From Streptomyces sp. NBC_01298 (lineage in GTDB: Bacteria > Actinomycetota > Actinomycetes > Streptomycetales > Streptomycetaceae): DNA of 64,000 nucleotides. Numbering within the stretch: the stretch's first letter is position 1; each line of letters opens with the position of its first letter. The stretch lies in contig NZ_CP108414.1 of assembly GCF_035978755.1 (NCBI RefSeq), positions 8,618,001 to 8,682,000 on the forward strand. The letters are read 5' to 3'. Shown one piece after another: positions 43,689-52,120 of this stretch. The notes under the pieces are model-generated. The model was not told the origin of the DNA. It ran no database searches and was given only the letters and a program-made list of their open reading frames with translations. Made by a program: the position numbers and the translations under genes.

Positions 43689-43804
43689 AACGCTGGATTA
43701 TCACATGCTCCAATTTCCGTCGTGGTCTTATGGATTGAGGGCCCATAGCTTTCTGGAGTCGGCCGCGGGACTCCCCGGCCCCACCCACGAAAGGCACGAG
43801 CCAC

Positions 43805-44602
43805 ATGACGACCAACCAGACCACCGCGCCCACGACCGCCACGGCCACGACCGCCACTGCCGCGGCGACCACCACCACGGCCATCGTCACCGGATCCTCC
43901 AGCGGCATGGGCCTCGACATCGCCCGCGCCTTCCTGGCGGCCGGCGCGAACGTGGTGCTCAACGGCAGGGACGCCGACCGCCTGGCCAAGGCCGCCGCGG
44001 GCCTCGGCCACCCCGAGCGCACCGCGTGCGTCGCGGGCAGCATCGCGGCCCGGGAGACCGGCGAAGCCCTCGTCCGCACGGCACTCGATCGCTTCGGGCG
44101 GATCGACGTCCTCGTCAACAACGCGGGCACCTTCGAGCCGAAGCCCTTCACCGAGGTGACGGAGGACGAGCTGGACGGCTACCTGACGGGCAACCTCAAG
44201 GGCACCTACCTCACCACGCAGGCGGTCGTACGGGCCCTGCGCGCCCAGGGGCGGGGCGGCAGCATCGTCAACATCGGCACCGTGCTGGTGGACCACGCGC
44301 TGGCGGGCTTCCCGGCCACCGCGCCCGTGGTCAGCAAGGGCGGCGTGCACGCGCTGACGACGAGCCTCGCCGCCGAGCTCGCCGCCGACGGGATCAGCGT
44401 CAACCTGGTCGCGCCGGGCATCATCCGCACCCCCCTGCACGAAGGCTCCGACGTGGACTCCTACGGCGCTCTCGCCCTCCAGGACCGGGTCGGCGAGGTC
44501 GCCGAGATCTCCGACGCCGTGCTCTACCTCGCGGGCGCCGGGTTCGTGACCGGGCACGCCCTGCGGGTAGACGGCGGCCACGTCACCGGCCGCCGCATCT
44601 GA
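43805..44602 (+). CDS. SDR-family protein lacking the catalytic Tyr
   Basis: 265 residues, Rossmann fold. The cofactor motif TGSSSGMG (about residue 30-37), NNAG (about 107) and PGIIRTP (about 202) are normal. In the active site Lys178 of VVSKGG is present but the residue four before it is Pro174 (ATAPVVSK) where catalytic Tyr should be, and the Ser position reads IGT. It may bind NAD(P) without doing ordinary dehydrogenase chemistry, or use another residue. The first 24 residues are Thr/Ala-rich. It is divergent from LysR and followed 79 bp later by a tautomerase gene. Confidence 0.85.
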   Translation: MTTNQTTAPTTATATTATAAATTTTAIVTGSSSGMGLDIARAFLAAGANVVLNGRDADRLAKAAAGLGHPERTACVAGSIAARETGEALVRTALDRFGRIDVLVNNAGTFEPKPFTEVTEDELDGYLTGNLKGTYLTTQAVVRALRAQGRGGSIVNIGTVLVDHALAGFPATAPVVSKGGVHALTTSLAAELAADGISVNLVAPGIIRTPLHEGSDVDSYGALALQDRVGEVAEISDAVLYLAGAGFVTGHALRVDGGHVTGRRI

Positions 44603-44681
44603 CACCCCTGCCCCTCGTTCCCGCCCGCGCTCCTTCCCGAGCGGGCGGGCCTCCGTCACCACCGCGATCAGAGGAGTCCCC

Positions 44682-44894
44682 GTGCCCTACGTCAACGTCA
44701 AGATCACCCGTGAAGGCGCCACCGCGTCGCAGAAGGCCGAGATCATCGCGGGAGTCACCGACCTGCTGGTCAAGGTCCTTGACAAGGACCCGGCCACCAC
44801 GTTCGTCCTCATCGAGGAGGTAGCGCTGGAGGACTGGGGCGTGGGCGGCGTCCCGACGGACGAGTACCGCCGCCGCAACCGCGCCCGCGACTGA
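44682..44894 (+). CDS. 4-oxalocrotonate tautomerase family protein
   Basis: 70 residues starting with GTG then CCC, so after Met removal Pro-1, the catalytic base of the family, would be N-terminal. The conserved Arg (VKITREGATASQKAEI), Phe-Val-Leu-Ile strand (TTFVLIEEV) and Trp in LEDWGVGG match. These enzymes move a double bond next to a carboxylate or ketone in aromatic ring breakdown. GAGGAG lies close before the start. It follows the SDR gene, presumably in the same LysR-controlled unit. Confidence 0.9.
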   Translation: MPYVNVKITREGATASQKAEIIAGVTDLLVKVLDKDPATTFVLIEEVALEDWGVGGVPTDEYRRRNRARD

Positions 44895-44994
44895 CGCCGG
44901 CCCCGCACGGAGGCAGGATGCCGCGCACACCGGACGCCGCGCACACCGGGCGCGGGGCACACCGGGCGGTGCACAGGGCCGGGCGGCCTGCGGG

Positions 44995-45645
44995 TCAGGT
45001 GCTGCGCAGGTCCAGCGCGCAGAGGTCCGGGCCGATGAAGGGCAGCAGCCGCACCGTGGTCGCGTCGGCCTCCAGCAGGCCGTCCAGGACGCCTTGATGG
45101 ACGGCGCACACGACCTCGGGCCGGGCCCGGGCCAGCTCCCGGTACGGGCACGCCTCCAGCAGGAGCCGCCGGGTGCCGGGGTCGGGCCCCGGTGCGGCCC
45201 GGGGCGCGAAGCCCATCCGGGCGGCCGCGGCGAACACCCGCTCCGCCGCGGGCCCGCTCCCGGCCAGTCGGCGGCCCCAGTCGAGACCCGCCTCCCGGGA
45301 CGCGCCGGGACCGCCCCCGACCGCCTCGGCCAGGGCCCGGGCCAGCTCCCGGAACGCACTGTCGGCCGGTTCCCCCTGGGGATCGGGCCAGGTGGCCGCG
45401 TACCGGAGTCTCGGGCGGCCCCGGCCCGGCCCGGCGGAGGCGGTGGCCGTGACCAGCCCCGCCTCGGCCAGGGCGGCCAGATGATGGCGGACGGTGGCGA
45501 CCGAGAGCCCCGTGGCGGCGGCCATGTCGGCCACCCCCAGCAGCCCGTCCGCCTCCCGCAGCAGGGTCATCAGACGCCGGCGGGACGGTACGGCCAAGGC
45601 GTGGTGGACGCGCTGGGCATCCACATCGCGGGGCTGGTCGGGCAT
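44995..45645 (-). CDS. ArsR/SufR-like regulator with a possible Fe-S cysteine motif
   Basis: 216 residues. Winged helix (PSRRRLMTLLREADGLLGVA, TGLSVATVRHHLAALAEAGL), linker, then a domain ending in ACPYRELARARPEVVCAVHQG, whose Cys-(12-13)-Cys-x-x-His spacing recalls the iron-sulfur-binding SufR-type regulators. No suf genes are near, so this is likely a paralogue with a different target. I chose ATG 45645 because TATATT stands six bases before it, consistent with a leaderless mRNA. Divergent from a GNAT gene. Confidence 0.82.
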   Translation of the reverse strand: MPDQPRDVDAQRVHHALAVPSRRRLMTLLREADGLLGVADMAAATGLSVATVRHHLAALAEAGLVTATASAGPGRGRPRLRYAATWPDPQGEPADSAFRELARALAEAVGGGPGASREAGLDWGRRLAGSGPAAERVFAAAARMGFAPRAAPGPDPGTRRLLLEACPYRELARARPEVVCAVHQGVLDGLLEADATTVRLLPFIGPDLCALDLRST

Positions 45646-45651
45646 GGCCCC

Positions 45652-45657
45652 AATATA
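45652..45657 (-). promoter_or_regulatory. Candidate -10 box, leaderless start of the SufR-like gene
   Basis: TATATT on minus, six bases before ATG 45645. No ribosome-binding site. Confidence 0.55.
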
Positions 45658-45742
45658 AACGACGCCCATGGCCTAAAAGAGGAGGAAGCCCAGGTCGCCG
45701 CCGCCCCCAGGTGCTCGCCGGGGGGCGGTTTCCGTGGACTGT

Positions 45743-45748
45743 TATCGT
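45743..45748 (+). promoter_or_regulatory. Candidate -10 box, leaderless start of the GNAT gene
   Basis: TATCGT on plus, six bases before ATG 45755. Faces away from the SufR-like promoter across about 85 bp. Confidence 0.45.
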
Positions 45749-45754
45749 CCGTTC

Positions 45755-46279
45755 ATGCCCGAACTGATCGCTCCCACCCCCCGTCTGCACGCCTCCTGGC
45801 TCGCCGCGCAGGAGGAATGGGGGCTCGATGCCCACATGGACGGCGCCGGGCTCTCCTCCGACGACGACGTGGACAGCGCGGAGGGTTTCGCCGCGTGGAC
45901 GGAGCGGCTGCGGACGTACGGGGACCACTCGGTCCCGCCCGCGTCCGGCCGCGTCCACGCCACGTACTGGTGGATGGCCGAGGGCGACGAATACCTGGGC
46001 GCCATCGACCTGCGCCACCACCTGAACGGGTTCCTGCTCGACGCCGGAGGCCACATCGGCTACAGCGTCCGCCCCTCGGCCCGCCGCCGCGGCCTGGCCA
46101 CCTGGGCCCTGGGCGAGGTCAAGTACGAGGCCCGGCTGCTGGGGATCGACCGCGTCCTCCTCACCTGCGACCCAGGGAACCAGGCCTCGATCCGCACGAT
46201 CGAGGGCCAGGGCGGCGTCCTGGAGGACGTCCGCGAGACCCTCATCGGCCCCAAGCGGCGCTACTGGATCGACCTCTAG
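45755..46279 (+). CDS. GNAT family N-acetyltransferase
   Basis: 174 residues. Motif A is IGYSVRPSARRRGLATWALG (about residue 107-126), followed by LLTCDPGNQASIRTIEGQGG, the pattern of GNAT enzymes of the YedL/Mnat group. YWWMAEGDEYLGAIDLRHHL forms the preceding strands. Donor is acetyl-CoA; acceptor unknown. The ATG at 45755 fits a leaderless promoter. Convergent with the RidA gene, 39 bp between stops. Confidence 0.9.
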   Translation: MPELIAPTPRLHASWLAAQEEWGLDAHMDGAGLSSDDDVDSAEGFAAWTERLRTYGDHSVPPASGRVHATYWWMAEGDEYLGAIDLRHHLNGFLLDAGGHIGYSVRPSARRRGLATWALGEVKYEARLLGIDRVLLTCDPGNQASIRTIEGQGGVLEDVRETLIGPKRRYWIDL

Positions 46280-46318
46280 GCCTGTTCTCGGCCACCCGGG
46301 TCGAGGGGCCGTTCGAAG

Positions 46319-46729
46319 TCAGTCGGGCAGCGCCACGGTGAGATCCACCTCGACGAGCTGTCCGGAAAAGCCCAGCTGTGCCACGCCCAGGAGCGTGCTG
46401 GCGGTGGTGAACGCCGGGCCCAGGGCAGAATCGGTGAGCCGACGCCATGCGGCTCCGAGGATGTCCCTCTCCTCGCTCCGCACGTAGATCACCGACCTCA
46501 CCACGTCTTGCGGCCGGGCACCCGCCGCGGCCAGGGCGGTGAGCGCGTTCGCGATCACCTGGTCGGCCTGCGCCTCGAGGGAACCGGCGCCGACGAGGTC
46601 ACCGTTCCGGTCCAGCGGGCACTGTCCCGCCAGATAGGCCGTACGCCCTGCCTCCACCACCGTGATGTGGTGGTAGCCGGGCGTCTCGTGCAACTGCTCG
46701 GGGTTGATGCGGGTGATCTTCTCGGTCAT
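46319..46729 (-). CDS. RidA family (enamine/imine deaminase-like) protein
   Basis: 136 residues. RidA/YjgF marks: TAYLAGQCPLDRNGDLVGAG, QADQVIANALTALAAAGA and VIYVRSEERDILGAAWRR. The Arg that in RidA proper sits in the final signature is replaced by the AFTTASTLLGVAQLGFSGQL stretch with Gln-Leu-Val-Glu, and so this falls outside the archetypal Rid1 group; activity uncertain. Divergent from an alpha/beta hydrolase gene with 66 bp between the starts. Confidence 0.88.
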   Translation of the reverse strand: MTEKITRINPEQLHETPGYHHITVVEAGRTAYLAGQCPLDRNGDLVGAGSLEAQADQVIANALTALAAAGARPQDVVRSVIYVRSEERDILGAAWRRLTDSALGPAFTTASTLLGVAQLGFSGQLVEVDLTVALPD

Positions 46730-46783
46730 GTCCGCGAGTCTGCCCAGCGTGGTGCCGGCACGCACCGCAATTTCCGGAGCGGT

Positions 46784-46789
46784 TACGGT
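46784..46789 (+). promoter_or_regulatory. Candidate -10 box, leaderless start of the hydrolase gene
   Basis: TACGGT six bases before ATG 46796. No ribosome-binding site in the gap. Confidence 0.4.
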
Positions 46790-46795
46790 GTGGCC

Positions 46796-47494
46796 ATGGC
46801 GAACTTTGTGCTCGTCGCGGGTGCGCGACTCGGAGCGTGGGCGTGGGACGACGTCGTGCCGTACCTGCGTGCGGCCGGCCATGGCGTTCACCCGTTGACG
46901 CTGTCCGGTCTCGCCGAGAAGCGCGGCGTTCCCGCCGGTCAGCAACGACACGTCCAGGACATAGTCGACGAGGTCGAGCGCCAGGACCTGCGTCAGGTGG
47001 TGTTGGTGGGCCACAGCTACGCGGGCATCCCAAGTGGGCAGGCCGCCGGGCGGATCGGTGACCGGCTGGCACACACGGTCTTCCTCGACTCCAGCATTCC
47101 GGCCGATGGCGAATCCTTCGTCGCCGAGTGGCCGGACGGCGGGGCGATGATGAGGGCGGCGATCGCCGAGAACGGCGGGTTCTGGCCGGTCGCGCCCGCG
47201 GCCCACTTCGAGGGCCACGGCCTCACCGAGGACCAGATCGCACGCATCGTCAGCGGTTCGACGCCGCACCCGGGTGCCACGCTGACCGAACCCGCCGTGG
47301 TGGACCGCTCGCTCGGCGACCTCCCGACGACCTACATCAAGTGCACGCTCGGCGACCCCGAGCCGGCCGACGACGTGGCCGAGCTGTTGACCGGCGAGAG
47401 CTGGCGCCTGATCGAGATGGACACCGGCCACTGGCCGATGTTCTCCCGGCCGCGCGAATTGGCGCAGGTGCTCCTCGGCGTAGCGGGGCTGTGA
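46796..47494 (+). CDS. Alpha/beta hydrolase, plant esterase/HNL-like
   Basis: 232 residues. MANFVLVAGARLGAWAWDDV opens the fold; nucleophile elbow VGHSYAG (Ser about residue 78), Asp in KCTLGDPEP (about 187) and His in TGHWPMFSRP (about 211) complete the triad. The short length and layout match the salicylic-acid-binding-protein/hydroxynitrile-lyase type common in Streptomyces. It hydrolyses a small ester. Convergent with the XRE/TPR gene, 21 bp between stops. Confidence 0.9.
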   Translation: MANFVLVAGARLGAWAWDDVVPYLRAAGHGVHPLTLSGLAEKRGVPAGQQRHVQDIVDEVERQDLRQVVLVGHSYAGIPSGQAAGRIGDRLAHTVFLDSSIPADGESFVAEWPDGGAMMRAAIAENGGFWPVAPAAHFEGHGLTEDQIARIVSGSTPHPGATLTEPAVVDRSLGDLPTTYIKCTLGDPEPADDVAELLTGESWRLIEMDTGHWPMFSRPRELAQVLLGVAGL

Positions 47495-47515
47495 GTTCGC
47501 GGACCACGAGTGCGC

Positions 47516-48877
47516 CTACCGTGACGCAGGACGCTGCGGGTGGGGCGGGAACGCCGGAGTCGCGGGTGCCGGGCCCAGGGTGGTGGTGCCCGGGGCCGCC
47601 CGGTGGCCCAGGCCCGTGCGGTAGGCGTCCAGTGCCGCCTCGGTGCGGCCGGCCCGGCGCAGCAGATCGCCCAGGAGGCGGCACAGATCCGCGAGGTCGC
47701 CCGTCGCCCCGCTGCGTTCCAGCAGCGCCAGGGCCTGTACGTAGTGCTCCTCGGCCGAGTCGGGCTCGCCCCGCTCCTCGGCCATGAGCCCGAGGAGCCG
47801 GTGGGCGCCGCCCGCGTGGACGGCTCCGTGGCTGTCTCCGAGTGCCAGCAGCGCCGAGAGCAGCCCGGCGGCCTCCTCGTACCGGCCGAGCCGGCGCAGT
47901 ACGTCGGCCAGTTCGACCTCGACCTGCGCGGTGTACAGGGCCGCCCGCCCGGCCGAGAGCATGTCCCGGGCCGTGCGCAGTTCCCGCTCGGCGGAGGCGA
48001 GGTCGCCGTTCTGTGCCTGTACGTAGCCGCGCATCCAGTGGCAGTGCGCCAGATCGGTCCGTAGCTGGAGCTGCCCGTAGATCGCCTGGGCCTTGGCCAG
48101 GGAGGCGTCGGCGTCGGCGACCCGCCCCTCCGTCAGGAAGGTCCGCGCGACCTGCCGGTGCATGCCCGCCACCAGGGCCGGGTCGGTGACCCGGGGGGCC
48201 AGGGCCAGGGCGAGTTCGGCGGCGTGGGCCGCCCGGGCGTGGGCGCCCATGTCGATGTACGGCCCGATGACCGCGGCGTAGAGCAGGAGCAGCGCCTCGG
48301 GGTCGGCCAGTCCGCTCGCCCCCAGCTCGTCGATGGTCGATTCGAGCAGGTAGCAGGCGTAACGGAGTTCCCCGGCGAGCAGGTGCGCCACGGCGCGGCC
48401 CCGGATCGGGCGGGCACGGCGGGGGAGCGGCTCGTCGGCCAGGAGGCGTTCGGCCGACTCGAAGTAGCCGATGGCCGTGGGTAGTTCGCCCGTCTCCAGG
48501 GCGCAGTCGCCCAGTCCGAGCAGCGCCCCGACCCGCTCCTCGGCGAGCCCGAGCTCCTCCGCCTCGGCGAGCAGCCGCCGGTAGTGGACGGCGGCCTCGA
48601 CCGCCGCGCCCGAGGCCAGGAGCTGCTGGGCGTCGGTGAGGGCCAGACGCAGCTCGGTGGCCAGGGCGGCCGGGCGCCCGGTGGTCAGTTCCTCGTAGGA
48701 GGTGCCGAGCCGTTCGGCCAGGAAGCGCAGGGCGGCTTCGGAAGGGCGCACCTTGCCCGACTCCAGCGTGGAGACATAGGCCGGGGTGTACGCCGGCTCT
48801 GCCAACTTGCGCTGTGTGAGGCCGAGTTCGGTGCGCATGCGCTGAACCCTGCGGCCGATCTCGGCCGGTTCGTCCAT
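47516..48877 (-). CDS. XRE-type regulator with TPR array
   Basis: 453 residues. Lambda-repressor-like helix-turn-helix at about 8-65 (RRVQRMRTELGLTQRKLAEP, YVSTLESGKVRPSEAALRFL), then about ten helical TPR-like repeats (for example ADASLAKAQAIYGQLQLRTD; ASAERELRTARDMLSAGRAA). This layout resembles peptide-responsive regulators in Gram-positive bacteria, where TPRs bind a signal peptide or partner. Divergent from a secreted M64 peptidase gene; four 12-bp direct repeats in the gap are candidate binding sites. Confidence 0.9.
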   Translation of the reverse strand: MDEPAEIGRRVQRMRTELGLTQRKLAEPAYTPAYVSTLESGKVRPSEAALRFLAERLGTSYEELTTGRPAALATELRLALTDAQQLLASGAAVEAAVHYRRLLAEAEELGLAEERVGALLGLGDCALETGELPTAIGYFESAERLLADEPLPRRARPIRGRAVAHLLAGELRYACYLLESTIDELGASGLADPEALLLLYAAVIGPYIDMGAHARAAHAAELALALAPRVTDPALVAGMHRQVARTFLTEGRVADADASLAKAQAIYGQLQLRTDLAHCHWMRGYVQAQNGDLASAERELRTARDMLSAGRAALYTAQVEVELADVLRRLGRYEEAAGLLSALLALGDSHGAVHAGGAHRLLGLMAEERGEPDSAEEHYVQALALLERSGATGDLADLCRLLGDLLRRAGRTEAALDAYRTGLGHRAAPGTTTLGPAPATPAFPPHPQRPASR

Positions 48878-48971
48878 GAGATCCCCCTGGTTGCTCGAAC
48901 TGCCCAGTATTCAGGGGGAGCAGGGGATTGCGCACCCGTCGTGCGCCACCTAATTTAAGCAACCGATTCAA

Positions 48972-49018
48972 TCTGCTTACATCTCTGCTTACGTCTCTGC
49001 TTCGCCTCTGCTCAACTC
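48972..49018. repeat. Four 12-bp direct repeats between XRE/TPR and M64 peptidase genes
   Basis: TCTGCTTACATC (48972), TCTGCTTACGTC (48984), TCTGCTTCGCC (48996, 11 bp) and TCTGCTCAACTC (49007). They lie directly before the peptidase ribosome-binding site (GGAGG at about 49030) and after an AT-rich stretch (TAATTTAAGC) that may be its promoter. Phased spacing of 12 bp suggests protein binding or a CT-rich leader. Confidence 0.7.
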
Positions 49019-49039
49019 CCGTCATCTCAGGAGGACTTC

Positions 49040-50401
49040 ATGCACCACGTCAGACGCCCGGCCGCCGCCCGGGTGGTCCTGCGGGCAGCCGTCGCGGCGG
49101 TCTGCGCGACCGCCGCGCTGCTGGCCGCCGGACCCGTCCGCGCGGCAGACGCCCCGGTCGCGCCCCGGCTGGTGGTGGAGATTCCCGGCCCGGAGCAGGG
49201 GGGTGACGCCGGATCGGGTCACACCCGCGTTCCCGCACACGCCGGCCGGCCGGCCGGAACCGGCGCCCGGCTCTCCGAAGCCGAGCGCGCGGCGGACGGC
49301 GAAGTGGCCAAGATCGTCGACAACGGCCCCACCGCCGACAGGCTGGACCTCGTCGTCATCGGCGACGGCTACACGGCGGACGAGCTGGCGAAGTTCCACG
49401 CCGATGCCCGGGCCAAGTGGGCGGAGGTGACGGCGGTGGAGCCGTACGCCACGTACCGGAACCTCTTCAACGTCTGGACGGTCGACGCGGTGTCCCGGGA
49501 GTCGGGCGTCTCCGGCGACCCCGACCGGGGAGCCGTCCGCGACACGGCCCTCGGCGCGTACTTCTGGTGCGAGGAGATCGAGCGGCTCCTGTGCATAGAC
49601 CAGCCCAAGGTGGACTCCTACGTGGCCAAGGCGCCCGAGGCCGACCTGGTCCTCGTCCTGGCCAACAGCGCCAAGTACGGCGGCGCCGGCTACAACGAGC
49701 CCAGCGCCACCCTCGGCTACGAGGGCATCTCCACCGCCTCGGCGGACAACGCCAAGTCCGGCCAGGTCGCCATCCACGAGACGGGTCACTCCCTCGGCAA
49801 GCTCGCCGACGAGTACTTCTACCCCGGCGTCCCGGACTACGAGAAGTACACCGGTCCCGAGCCCGCCGAGTCCAACAGCTCCACGCTGTCCGCCGATCAG
49901 ATGTCCGCCCGGCGCACCAAGTGGCACCGCTGGCTCGGCGAACCCTCCCCGGACGGCGGCACCGTCGGCGCCTACGAGGGCGGCGGCTACTTCGTCACCG
50001 GGCTCCAACGGCCCACCGACAAGTCGCTGATGCGGGTCCTGGGCAAACCCTTCAACCTGCCCGGCGTCGAGGCGATGATCGCCGGCTTCCACCAGCACGC
50101 GAACACCGTCACCGCGCTGACCCCGACGGACCGCACCCTGCGGACGCGGCACACCGCGAAGGCGGCCGTACCCCGGCTCACCGGCGCTGACGGCAGGCAA
50201 CTCCTGGTCCGCTGGTACCTCGACGGCCGGGAGGTCAGGCGACTGGCCGGCCGGACCGACGTGCCGGTCGCGGAGCTGAGGCTCACCGACGCGCGCACCC
50301 ACACCCTGTCGGTCACCGCCGAGGACCGGACCCCCTCGGTGCGCGACCCGGAGATCGCCCGCACGCTGCGCTCCACCGTCGACTGGACCGTCCGCCGGTA
50401 G
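49040..50401 (+). CDS. Secreted M64 family metallopeptidase (IgA-peptidase-like)
   Basis: 453 residues. Signal peptide (MHHVRRPAAARVVLRAAVAA to VRA). The zinc site HETGHSLGKLADEY (His-Glu-x-x-His, about residue 249-262) with downstream Asp-Glu is the M64 form; DLVVIGDGYTADELAKFHAD and YEGISTASADNAKSGQVAIH are typical. Named after a peptidase that cuts IgA, but soil members probably digest other proteins. A beta-sandwich tail (about 370-453) follows. GGAGG lies just before the ATG. Confidence 0.93.
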   Translation: MHHVRRPAAARVVLRAAVAAVCATAALLAAGPVRAADAPVAPRLVVEIPGPEQGGDAGSGHTRVPAHAGRPAGTGARLSEAERAADGEVAKIVDNGPTADRLDLVVIGDGYTADELAKFHADARAKWAEVTAVEPYATYRNLFNVWTVDAVSRESGVSGDPDRGAVRDTALGAYFWCEEIERLLCIDQPKVDSYVAKAPEADLVLVLANSAKYGGAGYNEPSATLGYEGISTASADNAKSGQVAIHETGHSLGKLADEYFYPGVPDYEKYTGPEPAESNSSTLSADQMSARRTKWHRWLGEPSPDGGTVGAYEGGGYFVTGLQRPTDKSLMRVLGKPFNLPGVEAMIAGFHQHANTVTALTPTDRTLRTRHTAKAAVPRLTGADGRQLLVRWYLDGREVRRLAGRTDVPVAELRLTDARTHTLSVTAEDRTPSVRDPEIARTLRSTVDWTVRR

Positions 50402-50434
50402 GCGGTGGCCGGGCCGCGCGGTGCCCGCGGCGAC

Positions 50435-52009
50435 CTAGACCGCCTCGCCCACGGGGGCCTCGGCCGGGGAGCCGGGGCCCGCACCGCTCCGCGGCAGGCG
50501 CCGCAGCGCAAGGACCGTGGTGGCCGCCGCGTACGCGCAGAGCACCGCGGCCCCGGCCCACCAGGGCAATGGGAAGTACCCGGCGGAAGGCGCGTAGTGG
50601 GCGGTGACCCGCGGGTACTCCATCAGGGTCTGCTGGACGGCGAAACCGGCGGCCGGAGTGACCCGGAGCAGCCACTGCGCGAGACCGTCGCTCAGCAGGG
50701 GGACGGTACTCACGGCGTACGGGACCACGATCGCCGAGACGGCCACGAGCACCGCGAGCCAGCGGCGCCGAAGCGCCGCGCCGAGGGTCAGGGCGAGCAC
50801 GGCCGTGAGGGCGAGCACCGCGGAGACGCCGACGACCACCCGGGCCCCGGTGAACACGGAAAGCCCCACGACGGGAACCCCGTTGGACGTCAGCACCGCC
50901 ACGCCGACCGGCACCACGATGCCCATGGCGAGCAGCCCGGTCACGAACGTCACGGCCCCCACCACGACGGCCCGCGCCCCGAGCACCGCACGGGTGAGCG
51001 GTACGCCTTCCACCGGCGGCCGGCGGCCGGACCCGTCGCGGCCGGACCCGTCACCGGCGAACCGTACCGCCACCACGAGCACGATGAGCAGGGCGAGGCT
51101 CAGCCCGGTCAGCATCCCCTCCACGGGGCGGCCGCCCGAGGTCGCCGCGGGCGAGATGTCACCGGTACCGGTGACGGTGATCCCGCCGTCCTTCTCCACG
51201 GCCCCGGACGGCTGGTGGTGCTTCTCCCAGTCGGTCGAGTTCATCTCGCCCCCGACCATCCCGGCCCGCCAGCTCCCGCCCACGGCGGCGCCCTCCACAG
51301 CGACGCGGTCGAAGGAACCGGCGGCCTGGGTGAAGCGCACCTCCTCCGTGGCGCCGCCGAGGCCGACCGGACGCAGCGTGAGGTCGCCGGGGGAGGTGGC
51401 GAACATGCCGACCTGTGCGGTCCCGGACAGCCCCGCGAGCTTCACGGCGGCCACCTTCGCCCACCGCTCGTCGTCGGAGGACTCGTAGCCCGTGATGGTG
51501 TCGCCCGCCCTGGTCAGCCGCAGCCACACCGGCGAGGCCTGCGAGAGCGCCGCGCCGTTGACGGCGCTCCCGGCGATGTCGTGGCCGTAGTCGTACTGCA
51601 TCCGCACGCCGTGCGCGCCGGTGACCATCAGGGCCGCGTACGAGGACCCCGGGCCGAGGCCGTCCTTGACGATGATCCCGGCCTTCGCCCACGGCACCAG
51701 GCTCGGGACGATCTGGTCGTGGTGGGGCGGCGGATAGGTGATGGTGCCCGTCATGGACGTCATCCGAACCGTGATGCCGCCCTCGCGCCCCAGGTCCCGG
51801 TGCATGAAGGCGAACTGGTCGCTGACCGCGGCGCCGTCCGGGCCGGTGGGATCGGCCGGGCAGGTGCCGGCGCAGGACGCGTGGTTGCCGAAGGCGTAGA
51901 GCAGGCCGAGGGCGAGGACCATCAGGGCCGCGGTGACCAGGGCGATCAGCCGGGCCGGACGCAGGAAGCGGGTCCACTCCCGCCGGAGGAGTTCGCTGTG
52001 TGTGAGCAT
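50435..52009 (-). CDS. ABC-2-type membrane protein with a large extracellular domain
   Basis: 524 residues. One N-terminal membrane helix (LIALVTAALMVLALGLLYAF), an outside domain of about 240 residues, then six more helices (for example GLSLALLIVLVVAVRFAG; VSAVLALTAVLALTLGAALR; LAVLVAVSAIVVPYAVSTVP). The outside part contains VWLRLTRAGDTITGYESSDD followed by ERWAKVA, the pattern of the DUF1349/concanavalin-like fold. The 1+6 helix plan fits an ABC-2 permease, yet no ATPase gene adjoins it. Divergent from a histidine kinase/response regulator operon, so a role in signal sensing or in envelope-stress transport is possible. Confidence 0.7.
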   Translation of the reverse strand: MLTHSELLRREWTRFLRPARLIALVTAALMVLALGLLYAFGNHASCAGTCPADPTGPDGAAVSDQFAFMHRDLGREGGITVRMTSMTGTITYPPPHHDQIVPSLVPWAKAGIIVKDGLGPGSSYAALMVTGAHGVRMQYDYGHDIAGSAVNGAALSQASPVWLRLTRAGDTITGYESSDDERWAKVAAVKLAGLSGTAQVGMFATSPGDLTLRPVGLGGATEEVRFTQAAGSFDRVAVEGAAVGGSWRAGMVGGEMNSTDWEKHHQPSGAVEKDGGITVTGTGDISPAATSGGRPVEGMLTGLSLALLIVLVVAVRFAGDGSGRDGSGRRPPVEGVPLTRAVLGARAVVVGAVTFVTGLLAMGIVVPVGVAVLTSNGVPVVGLSVFTGARVVVGVSAVLALTAVLALTLGAALRRRWLAVLVAVSAIVVPYAVSTVPLLSDGLAQWLLRVTPAAGFAVQQTLMEYPRVTAHYAPSAGYFPLPWWAGAAVLCAYAAATTVLALRRLPRSGAGPGSPAEAPVGEAV

Positions 52010-52120
52010 GCTTCGGTTCTACGCAGCCGCCCGTAACGCGGGCCGAACCGTCGCTGTCATGACGCTGTTAGGTGCCGGCGGGCATGCTGGACGCCATCGG
52101 ACGGGACGGGGAGAGACGCC

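Noticed and set aside
48972..49018. CRISPR-like direct repeats
   Set aside because: Units are 12 bp with no spacers and diverge from first to last; not a CRISPR array. Kept as a regulatory repeat.
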